Below, in pieces: positions 1 to 7,024 of a DNA stretch of 23,168 nt (position 1 is its first letter; each line of letters opens with the position of its first letter). The stretch is from IMG/VR virus record IMGVR_UViG_3300007734_000488, positions 1-23,168 of that record. The stretch is one strand, 5' to 3'. Below the pieces are notes generated by a model. That model worked only from the letters and a program-made list of their open reading frames with translations. It was not told where the DNA came from and did not search any database. The translations under genes and the position numbers were made by a program. The stretch comes from a virus.

Positions 1-234
1 GTACAGTGCGGCTCGTTCTGACGCTTCGGCTTCGATGGCCTGACCTTCGACTTTTATCTCTTCAACTCGCTGCTGCGCCTCAAACCCTGCTCTACGGAGT
101 TCCAGTTCGCGTTCAATCTGCATCTGAGCCATCGTCAACTCATGCTTTTTGTCGGCACGATCTTGGAAGAAACCCAGCAGTTTGGGCAAGCCGCCAGCCA
201 GAAAGGAGACTAAGGTGGAGAGTAGGGTTAGCAT
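1..234 (-). CDS. Partial membrane-anchored coiled-coil protein, lysis region
   Basis: The N-terminal 78 residues are present and the gene runs off the left edge. The ATG lies inside the last codons of the preceding holin candidate (AAATGCTAA, 7-base overlap), a layout typical of translational coupling. The first 23 residues are hydrophobic or amphipathic (LLSTLVSFLAGGLPKLLGFF), followed by a strongly charged, Glu/Arg/Lys/Gln-rich stretch from about residue 25 that should form a coiled coil. Proteins of this shape are common next to phage holins and are usually left as hypothetical; a holin-associated or inner-membrane spanin-like role is possible but is only inferred from position and topology. 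No catalytic motif is visible. Confidence 0.7.
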   Translation of the reverse strand, partial: MLTLLSTLVSFLAGGLPKLLGFFQDRADKKHELTMAQMQIERELELRRAGFEAQQRVEEIKVEGQAIEAEASERAALY

Positions 235-452
235 TTCTTTTCGTCCTCGTGTGATAATTTAACGCCAGCCAACAGGCCGATAAAGCCACCGACAATGGTT
301 TGAAATGCAGGGCCAACAAGTTCAAAAATCTTGTTGTTGTCCACCTTGTCGTCAAACAGTCCAAGCAACATGACACCAGACATTGACAGAACAACAATAC
401 ACAGGGTCATGCTGACCATCAGTGTGACAAAGAAGGTAAGCTTGGCTTTCAT
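228..452 (-). CDS. Putative holin, two membrane segments
   Basis: 74 residues with two predicted membrane segments, about residues 7-33 and 47-66, a short acidic loop between them (DDKVDNN) and a charged C-terminal tail ending HEDEKKC. Small size, two hydrophobic helices and a charged tail match class II holins, which form lesions in the inner membrane at the end of infection so that the endolysin can reach the wall. A GAGG ribosome-binding site lies about 7 bases before the ATG. It follows the ejection genes and an XhlA-like gene, the place where a lysis cassette is expected. No endolysin is seen in the window; it may lie beyond the left edge. Family assignment is by topology and context, not by a recognised signature. 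Confidence 0.6.
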   Translation of the reverse strand: MKAKLTFFVTLMVSMTLCIVVLSMSGVMLLGLFDDKVDNNKIFELVGPAFQTIVGGFIGLLAGVKLSHEDEKKC

Positions 453-476
453 TTGGTGCCTCGAAAAATTCCATGA

Positions 477-644
477 TTACCTGTGCAGCGTGAGGCCTGC
501 ATAGACGATGGCTGACATACTAAAGATAAGCACTCCCGCGGTCTTAATGAGGATGCCCTCAATCCTTTTTAACCGTGCGTTGATCTGGTCATAGCGCTCA
601 GCGCAAACAGCCTCATGGCTGGTGAATTGTGATTCAAGGCTCAT
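477..644 (-). CDS. Small XhlA-like membrane protein (holin accessory candidate)
   Basis: A 55-residue reading frame. Its ATG overlaps the stop of the 879-residue ejection gene as ATGA (644-641), strong support for a real coupled gene. Residues about 1-30 are polar and helical with an amphipathic stretch (RYDQINARLKRIEGIL), and residues about 33-51 form one hydrophobic segment (TAGVLIFSMSAIVYAGL) followed by THLHR-like polar end residues (TLHR). A cytoplasmic coiled coil followed by one C-terminal membrane segment is the layout of XhlA-type haemolysin/holin-accessory proteins. It sits 24 bases upstream of the two-segment holin candidate, so a lysis or membrane-anchoring role is plausible. Assignment rests on layout, not on close sequence identity. 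Confidence 0.65.
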   Translation of the reverse strand: MSLESQFTSHEAVCAERYDQINARLKRIEGILIKTAGVLIFSMSAIVYAGLTLHR

Positions 645-3280
645 TTCTTTCTAGCTCCTGCACCAAGTTCTAAAGATTTTTGTACTTCAGCTGCGTTTGC
701 CCTTCTTGCTCTCATTTCCATCACTGTGGTGCCTAACTGCAAGCCTGGTGCAATGTAATTTAATCCACCTTCTGCGGCAGCACCAATGCCTTGTTTTGCT
801 TTTTCTGCCAAAGCTGCTACCAAGGTGTTTGAATTGTTGACAAATGCGCCTCGGGGTTGTTCTTGTGTGTAACGTGCTACATTGCCAAGAGTTTTTAATT
901 CTGATGCTATTTCTGGTGTAAAAATTTGTTCCAGATTTTTTACGTCATCAAGATTTTTTAATGCTCTGTTGTATCCAGCTTGTGTAAAATTGCCGTTTTC
1001 ACCTACGATGCCAGCTTTATCTCTCAAATAGTTTATTGTGCCAGAGGCCATGTGCTGATGCGCTACCGAGTCTTTGCCAAGATGGTTGACCATCGTAGCA
1101 ATGTTTTTGTTTACGCCATTGACAACAAACTTTTGTAAATATTTGTCTGCTGGCACAACATCATCTACTGCCGCTTTATAGGCCGGGTCTTTTTTTAGCA
1201 TATCAAAGCGTTCTTTTGCCAAACCTCGGGCAGTATCAGCCAACGGTTTTAATTTTCCAGCGGCTTGGCCTGTTAACGGCAGCTGCTCTAACGCCTCACG
1301 CACAATGCTTGATGCCATTGCAGCATTACCATCGCCAGAGCGTTCTGCTTTGCGAATCTCTGCTGCCAGATTGGTACGCATAGCTTCAAAGTTTTCAAAC
1401 GTCATTGGCTCACCAGATTTAAACCGTTCAAGTTGGGATTTAATTGATGGTGATAAAAATTCTGTCTTTAACTTTTTGCCAAGCATTGTCTCTGCGTTTT
1501 TTGCTAACGTGATGCCATCAATTGGAAATTGACCGCCGTTTGCATCTTCCAGGGCTTTGTATGCCGCACTAATTTTTTCACTGCGTGCAGTGTCAATGGT
1601 TTTGTAAGCATCAATGATGCCTTGGCTGTTTTCTATGATCTTTGTGCCGTAAGCATCAGGCGCAGCACCACCACGGATTTCGTCTATATTTTCTATTAAC
1701 TGTCTATTTTGTTCGTTGTACCGTTGTGCAAACTGAGTGTCTTTACCACGCCTGTTTTGTTCATTTGATAATTTAACAATATCGCCACTGGCTTGTCCTT
1801 CGGTCAAACGCACAGGCACTCGCAAACTGTCAGCTTCAATATGCCGCATAAACGTGGGCACATTTGTTTGTTCAAAAGGGATACCACTTAGCACGGCTTT
1901 CAATTCTGGCTTTGCACCCAAAAGCGCTTGCTGAATTGTTGTTATGGTTGGGACGCCAGCTGCTCCAACACTGCCAGGTGTAGCACCAGCACCAGCCGCA
2001 GCGCCAGCAGGCAATGCCACAGCAGGCCCAGCAGGGGTTGTTCTGTCGCCCAGGATGTCAAACGCTGTTGTTGCAGCTGGTGGTGGGTTGGCGGCTCGAG
2101 CAGCAGCAGCGGCCTGTTGGCGCTTTTCAAACGCTGACTGAGTCTCGCTAAGCATCTTGGCAGACATTTGCCCAGGCACCGTCACCTCAACCGGGCGCAG
2201 GTTAACGTCTAACGGCTGCGGTGGCAGGGTAGGCTCAACACGGGGTCGCTCCGTAAGCACAGTCTTGTCCCTGACTAATGGCTCGGTGGCTGCATACAGG
2301 GCTTCTCCCACAGCTCCAGCAACGGGTTTGACTACCTTGCTAGCCAGCGGTGCAACACCAACCAGGCCAGTGCCCATCATGTTGGCAACATCAGATTCTG
2401 GTATCCCAGTTTTCTCAGAAATGTATTTAGCGCCTTTGCCAATGTTTGCGCCAATGAAATCCATAATTTCACGGCTCAATTCACCCTTGTATGCCCCCGT
2501 TTCAGCAACTCCAAATGTCTTTCCAAACGGTTTTTCTAAAGCTCCAACAACTGATTTTTCAGCGGCAGCTGCTTCTTCCGGTGTTTGACCAAACATCCTT
2601 GCACCAGCATATGTAACAGGCCCAGCAATCCCAGGAATGATGCCGCCAATGGTTGTGTCAGCCAATGATGCTGTTGCGGCTCCCAGGTTCTTTAAGTGCT
2701 TTAGCGCAGCTAGGGAAATCGGGCCATCGCTACCAGAAGGGTATGGTTGACCAGCCATGCTAAAACCAACAGTTTTTGCAACAGGCTTTTGCACCACTGA
2801 GCCAGGTTGATTTGCTGCAATTGTTGTGTCAAACAAATCGCCCAAAGAACCAACGTCAGAACCCTTTTGTGGCGCAGAGGCAGCGGCAGCTGGCGCACTA
2901 ACAACAGCAACGGGAATAGCAAACCCCCGTTTGGTAATTTCTCTTTTTATTGCTGCAACATCTTGTACGGCTCTTGGTTTTCCAGCAGCAGCTTGTGCCT
3001 CGGCTTTGGCTAATTCCTGCGTAAGTATTGCTAGGGCATCTTGATCTCTTGCTTGCTGCTCTTGTTGAGTTACTCTGGCAGGCACAGGCGCAGGCGCAGC
3101 TGCTATTGGCGGTGGCGCAGGAACAGCTTGTAGGACTGGTGCTGGTGCTGGTGCAGGCGGTGGGGTTGGTGCTGCTGGTGCTGCTGGTGGTGGGGCAACA
3201 GGAACAACCGTCAGCTTTGGTGCAGCAGGTAACGGCTTTGCTGCTGGTGTATCGTCCCAAAGTTCAGCAAGGGTTGCCAT
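641..3280 (-). CDS. DNA-ejection / internal virion protein (P22 gp16-position)
   Basis: 879 residues, the last of three large genes after the tail hub. By position it corresponds to the P22 gp7-gp20-gp16 ejection set, proteins packaged in the capsid and delivered through the cell envelope ahead of DNA. Residues about 15-68 are almost entirely Pro, Ala and Val, then comes a Gln/Glu/Ala-rich helical stretch to about 110. The middle (about 190-320) has Gly/Ala-rich hydrophobic stretches (IGGIIPGIAGP, MMGTGLVGVAP) that could cross or disturb membranes, followed by another Pro/Ala linker and a long helical, charged C-terminal half. The start overlaps the previous stop by one base (TAATG). No lytic transglycosylase or peptidase motif was recognised. 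The exact match to gp16 is inferred from order, not sequence similarity. Confidence 0.65.
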   Translation of the reverse strand: MATLAELWDDTPAAKPLPAAPKLTVVPVAPPPAAPAAPTPPPAPAPAPVLQAVPAPPPIAAAPAPVPARVTQQEQQARDQDALAILTQELAKAEAQAAAGKPRAVQDVAAIKREITKRGFAIPVAVVSAPAAAASAPQKGSDVGSLGDLFDTTIAANQPGSVVQKPVAKTVGFSMAGQPYPSGSDGPISLAALKHLKNLGAATASLADTTIGGIIPGIAGPVTYAGARMFGQTPEEAAAAEKSVVGALEKPFGKTFGVAETGAYKGELSREIMDFIGANIGKGAKYISEKTGIPESDVANMMGTGLVGVAPLASKVVKPVAGAVGEALYAATEPLVRDKTVLTERPRVEPTLPPQPLDVNLRPVEVTVPGQMSAKMLSETQSAFEKRQQAAAAARAANPPPAATTAFDILGDRTTPAGPAVALPAGAAAGAGATPGSVGAAGVPTITTIQQALLGAKPELKAVLSGIPFEQTNVPTFMRHIEADSLRVPVRLTEGQASGDIVKLSNEQNRRGKDTQFAQRYNEQNRQLIENIDEIRGGAAPDAYGTKIIENSQGIIDAYKTIDTARSEKISAAYKALEDANGGQFPIDGITLAKNAETMLGKKLKTEFLSPSIKSQLERFKSGEPMTFENFEAMRTNLAAEIRKAERSGDGNAAMASSIVREALEQLPLTGQAAGKLKPLADTARGLAKERFDMLKKDPAYKAAVDDVVPADKYLQKFVVNGVNKNIATMVNHLGKDSVAHQHMASGTINYLRDKAGIVGENGNFTQAGYNRALKNLDDVKNLEQIFTPEIASELKTLGNVARYTQEQPRGAFVNNSNTLVAALAEKAKQGIGAAAEGGLNYIAPGLQLGTTVMEMRARRANAAEVQKSLELGAGARKK

Positions 3281-4791
3281 TATTTTATAACTCCCATAAT
3301 TTTGGCTACTCTAATTTTTCTTGACAATTCAGCTAGTTCTGCTTCAGATAGTGAGGCTTTCATCTTGGCTACATCTTCTCTAGTCATTTCTTGGAAAAGT
3401 CTGCTATCGGCTATGTCATTAAATTGAGCAAGTTGTTGAATGTAATTGTCTGGCGTGTTTCGATACTGGCCTAAGTATTTGGCTTTTGCAGCTTTCATGC
3501 TTTCAATGCCAATTAACTGGTTAACCACTTCTTTAATTGCTTGGGCGTTCATCTTTGTGTTGGGGTTAGCCATTTCTGCCAACGCTCGTGCAGCATCAGT
3601 GTTGCCGCCTGCCAATGCCAATAAGTTAGCATTTTTTCTTAATTCATCAGTAGCTGTTTTTTCTGCCTCATAAGCAGTCATACCAATTGCATTTGCAATT
3701 CCTGCTATCAATTCTTTTCTTGCCCCACCAACACCTGTAAACGCTTCAGGAGCCAGCTGCCTAATTTTCTGTAGTGTTGCAATTCTTTGTTGAGCAACAG
3801 TTGCATCTGTAGATGTAGTTGCCCAATCTGCGCTTGCTGTTGCTGCGTTTGATTTAAGTGTCTCACCCTCACCTGGCGCTTGGCCTGTGACAAACGGCCT
3901 ACCAACTTGAGCCGCAGCAGCACCAGGGCCAGCTAGAGCAGGGCGATTACTCGGCGCAGGCGCACCAGCACCAAAGCCTTGTGTACCAACAGACCCTTGT
4001 GGGCCAAGCAAATATGGTGTGCCAGCAGGGACGTCAGGGAACTGGCCTTCAGCAGCAACCCCTTGCGTTGTTGGTGGCAATTGCTGTACAAAAGAAGTTC
4101 CTGGAATTACAGCACCTTGAGGCATACCTGCAAAAATATTGGTGTTGACAGTTCCACCACCAGCGCCTGTGTTTACTGCTATTCCTGTTGGTGCCATTGC
4201 GCTGACACGGCTTCCAACATCAAGAGTAGCTAACAATTTATCTTTTAAAAAAGTTCTCAATTCACCTGGCCTGTTTCTAGCTTGTTCAAGATATGGTTGT
4301 ATCAACTGAGCAGCCTGGTCAATTGGTATGCCCATTTCTTTGGCTTGGGTCATTCCATAACTTTGCAACAAATTAGACAAACCATCTGGGTAAACTGAGT
4401 TTGGGTCTTTTTCAGCAGCAATAACATAAGGGTTGTTTATGAGTGCTGTAAGCCTGTTAGCAACAATGTTTACCTTTTTACTAGCTACATCGTAGCCTGC
4501 TGATTCTTCACCTAATTGAGCAGTGCCTGCGGCAGCAGTAGCACTTTTCAATAATTGCGGATTGACTTGGGCAGCTTGTTCAACAATTTGTCGCTGTGCT
4601 TGCAATGCCAATGGATTCATTTGCCGTGCTTGTTCAACAGTCTGCTCGGCGGCTTGCAGCTGTAACGGGTTAAGCTGGCGCTGCTGCTGGTACGCCTGGG
4701 CGCTGGTTGCCATGTTCATCATGTCAGACAACGACATTCCAGGCACGGGCTTAACCGTGTTGCCAATTGGGGTTATGTTGAAATCAGCCAT
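3280..4791 (-). CDS. DNA-ejection / internal virion protein (P22 gp20-position)
   Basis: 503 residues, between the P32-like ejection protein and the 879-residue protein. The N-terminus (about 40-80) carries a roughly 18-residue repeat beginning NP (NPLQLQAAEQ, NPLALQAQRQ, NPQLLKSA), Gln/Ala-rich and probably helical. A Gly/Pro/Ala-rich flexible centre (about 195-310) leads to a charged helical C-terminal half. This long, helical, low-complexity build is usual for podophage ejection proteins. It ends one base before the next gene begins its ATG (TAATG) and starts 9 bases after the preceding stop, with an AGGA element about 8 bases before the ATG. Function is inferred from position and composition; no enzyme motif is visible. 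Confidence 0.65.
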   Translation of the reverse strand: MADFNITPIGNTVKPVPGMSLSDMMNMATSAQAYQQQRQLNPLQLQAAEQTVEQARQMNPLALQAQRQIVEQAAQVNPQLLKSATAAAGTAQLGEESAGYDVASKKVNIVANRLTALINNPYVIAAEKDPNSVYPDGLSNLLQSYGMTQAKEMGIPIDQAAQLIQPYLEQARNRPGELRTFLKDKLLATLDVGSRVSAMAPTGIAVNTGAGGGTVNTNIFAGMPQGAVIPGTSFVQQLPPTTQGVAAEGQFPDVPAGTPYLLGPQGSVGTQGFGAGAPAPSNRPALAGPGAAAAQVGRPFVTGQAPGEGETLKSNAATASADWATTSTDATVAQQRIATLQKIRQLAPEAFTGVGGARKELIAGIANAIGMTAYEAEKTATDELRKNANLLALAGGNTDAARALAEMANPNTKMNAQAIKEVVNQLIGIESMKAAKAKYLGQYRNTPDNYIQQLAQFNDIADSRLFQEMTREDVAKMKASLSEAELAELSRKIRVAKIMGVIK

Positions 4792-4800
4792 TTTTTTGTC

Positions 4801-5652
4801 CTATGCTGGGGTAAATCTAAGACCTTGATTACCGCCGCCTAATGTTAAACCTTGCGCCCCTGACCCTAAAGAATAATCTACTGCTGGCTGCGCTGCTGTT
4901 GCTTGGGGTCTGAGCATCGATGCCAAGGTCGCAGCATTGCCGATTCCTTGCAGGCCACCAGCCATGACGTTGGCAGCACCAATGTTTCCAGCACCCAAGG
5001 CTGATGCCCCGCCAATTGCAAGTTGACCAAGGTTGCCAGCAGTACCAACGCCGACATTGCCAATGTTGGTGGTAGCGGTCTGCCCAATGCCTGCCAGGTT
5101 AGACAACTTGTTGTAAATGTTGGTGCGCTCAGATTGGCCTTGGTTGAAGATGTTTTGTTGCTGAGACATATAGTTTGCCAAAGCATTTTGGTACGCATTG
5201 CCAGCGTAATCTTCTGCAAACTTTGTTCGTGCCAAATCAATGTTGCTGCCGCCACCGCCTGGATTCATAGCTTGCGCTGTTGCCCCCAAACCCTGCTGCT
5301 TCATAAACTCATAGTTTGGCGCTAGGTTGGATTTCAAATCCTCTGCGGTAAACGGTCGGTACGGGGCTTGTTTCTCAGTAAAGTACGGCAGCATATCTTG
5401 CAGGCTGGTCAACGCTCCTTGTCCAGCAGTGCGGTATGGCAGCTGTTGAGCATTGAGGATGTCAAACATCTCCCGCTGTCTAGCTGCTGCATCTTGAGTG
5501 GCAGCGTATTGAAGTTGCGCTCCTTCTTTAGCCGCTGATGCTTGCCCTTGCGAACCCATGTAGCCCAATACTGCGCCACCGCCAATTGCTAATGGCAAAG
5601 CATTTGCTGCCACAAATGTTCCTAATGATGAGGCTGCTGCAAGAAAAGTCAT
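4801..5652 (-). CDS. DNA transfer protein, P22 gp7 / P32-like
   Basis: 283 residues. A hydrophobic N-terminal segment (about 10-33, ANALPLAIGGGAVLGYMG) precedes an Ala/Gln-rich helical region (ASAAKEGAQLQYAATQDAAARQ) that matches the start of phage proteins often annotated as DNA transfer protein p32. The centre has the family-like stretch NALANYMSQQQNIFNQ followed by NIYNKLSNLAGIGQTA, and the C-terminus is a Gly/Ala/Asn-rich repeat-like region (about 190-245). Such proteins are packaged in the virion and help carry DNA across the envelope. The ATG overlaps the cupin gene's stop as ATGA. It heads the three-gene ejection set. Confidence 0.75.
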   Translation of the reverse strand: MTFLAAASSLGTFVAANALPLAIGGGAVLGYMGSQGQASAAKEGAQLQYAATQDAAARQREMFDILNAQQLPYRTAGQGALTSLQDMLPYFTEKQAPYRPFTAEDLKSNLAPNYEFMKQQGLGATAQAMNPGGGGSNIDLARTKFAEDYAGNAYQNALANYMSQQQNIFNQGQSERTNIYNKLSNLAGIGQTATTNIGNVGVGTAGNLGQLAIGGASALGAGNIGAANVMAGGLQGIGNAATLASMLRPQATAAQPAVDYSLGSGAQGLTLGGGNQGLRFTPA

Positions 5653-6077
5653 GTCAACTCCTTCATTTTGAGCTTATTTGCTGAGTCAAACAATGCTGCT
5701 GTGTCTGGCTCAATCAATTCAGCTTCAATGTCATCTAAATCTGTTTTGTCAGTGCGGTGAATCGTAACCCCGATTGCGTCAGTCACCGCCAAGGTTACCC
5801 GCTTGGTGCCGGGTTTGCTTTCCACCACATCACCAGCGTACAAGTGTTTCATGCCGCCCTCAGTCCAGGCAATTATTTCACCTTTGGCACAAAGAAAGAA
5901 ATGCGGCTCTTTATGCACCTTGCCAACAATTAGCGTCCCAGCTGGGCGGTAGACTTTCCGCAGGTACATCCCAGGCGAGAATGAGTGTTCGGTCACCAAC
6001 TCGAGTTGTGGCAACACTGACATCTCAGTTTGCAGGCGCTCGATCTGCTCTCTGGTGACTTGTGTGACCAGGCTCAT
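5649..6077 (-). CDS. Phage cupin-like protein
   Basis: 142 residues when started at 6077, where ATG overlaps the stop of the upstream fibre gene as ATGA; a second ATG four codons upstream at 6089 is possible but less well placed. Residues about 45-110 look like a single-domain cupin barrel: GTLIVGKVHKEPHFF followed by AKGE resembles motif 1 with His55 and His59 and a Glu, and GDVVESKPGTKR resembles motif 2. The helical N-terminus (about 7-22) and acidic C-terminus are outside the barrel. Stand-alone cupin-like proteins occur in the structural regions of many phages with no known activity. It lies between the fibre and the ejection genes, so a virion or assembly role is possible. Metal binding is inferred from the spaced histidines. 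Confidence 0.7.
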   Translation of the reverse strand: MSLVTQVTREQIERLQTEMSVLPQLELVTEHSFSPGMYLRKVYRPAGTLIVGKVHKEPHFFLCAKGEIIAWTEGGMKHLYAGDVVESKPGTKRVTLAVTDAIGVTIHRTDKTDLDDIEAELIEPDTAALFDSANKLKMKELT

Positions 6078-7024
6078 CCCACCACCCACGCCGTGCCATT
6101 GTCAAACACCGGGCAAACCACCGCACCACCGCCCACTGGAGCCGCTAGAAACGCTGGGGCCAAGGCATCAGTTACCCATGACCTGCGGCCTTGCGTACCA
6201 GCTGCTGGCAGAGTTGCCACGGTGTAGGCAGCGCCCAGGCCATTGCCACCATTTGCTACGGGAAGGATACCAGATACATTGGTTGTCAGGCTGGCAAAGG
6301 TGGTAGATGTTGTACCCGTCCCGCCGTTGGCTATTGGCAGGGTTCCAGTGACATCCGCTGTCAGAGACACCGCACCAAAGGTCGGCGCACCAGCAGCATT
6401 GCCGTGCAACACTGTTGTGGTCGTCCCCAAACTGCCCAATACCGTAGGCGCAGCGCCAGCGCCGCCCCCCAGCACTATCCTGCTTGCAGTCAACACGCCA
6501 GAGGAAGCCCAGGCTGTGCCACTAGAAAAGTACGGTACGCCGCCACTGGTTCCAGCAACAGTAAATGCTGGCGTGGTGGTTGGCGTAGCCACCGACACAA
6601 TACCGCCTGTCCAACTAACCGACGTTACCGTGCCCACAAACGCATCATTGCTGGTGATTGTGAAACTTGGGTAAGTCCCTGTTACAACCGTTGTGCCAGC
6701 TCCCGTTAGCACCACTGTTTGGTCTGGAAGGCTGTTGGTCACCGTGATGGTGCCTGCGCCATTGGTTACAGTAATGCCTGTGCTGGCGGTCAGGGTGTGC
6801 AGGGCGTAGCCCGTGCCGTTGCCAATCAACAGCTGCCCGTTAGTGGGAATTGTGGTCAACCCCGTACCGCCGCTGGCAACTGGCAATGCACCACTCAAAT
6901 TAGCGCTAATAAAACTGGGGTTCATCAACCACATCAACCATTCCTGGCTTGGCCTGCCCGTGATTGGGTCTAGAAACGTGCTAAACGGGATGTTGATGTT
7001 GCTGTTGGGGATAGCAGTAGCCAT
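6074..7024 (-). CDS. Repeat-bearing tail fibre protein in the tail-needle position
   Basis: 316 residues, Gly/Thr/Val-rich and predicted to be mostly beta. The N-terminus (about 12-36, FSTFLDPITGRPSQEWLMWL) looks like an attachment segment. Three copies of LP(V/I)A(S/N)GG(T/N)G, at about 47-55, 229-237 and 254-262, are the repeat of many phage fibres and probably form trimeric beta shafts. The C-terminal 45 residues (AAGTQGRRSWVTDA to TAWVVG) match a common fibre C-terminal module. It starts one base into the stop of the gp10-type gene (TAATG) and so sits where P22 encodes its tail needle gp26; I see no needle-like coiled coil here. Whether it plugs the tail or contacts the cell is not shown. 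Confidence 0.75.
   Translation of the reverse strand: MATAIPNSNINIPFSTFLDPITGRPSQEWLMWLMNPSFISANLSGALPVASGGTGLTTIPTNGQLLIGNGTGYALHTLTASTGITVTNGAGTITVTNSLPDQTVVLTGAGTTVVTGTYPSFTITSNDAFVGTVTSVSWTGGIVSVATPTTTPAFTVAGTSGGVPYFSSGTAWASSGVLTASRIVLGGGAGAAPTVLGSLGTTTTVLHGNAAGAPTFGAVSLTADVTGTLPIANGGTGTTSTTFASLTTNVSGILPVANGGNGLGAAYTVATLPAAGTQGRRSWVTDALAPAFLAAPVGGGAVVCPVFDNGTAWVVG

Noticed and set aside
3070-3240. GCT/GGT/GCA-rich stretch considered as a DNA tandem repeat
   Set aside because: It is explained by the Pro/Ala-rich coding sequence of the 879-residue protein and has no fixed repeat unit.
4878-5255. Minus-strand 125-codon frame inside the P32-like ejection gene
   Set aside because: Out-of-phase shadow of the 283-residue gene, with Cys/Trp/His-rich composition and no own start signals.
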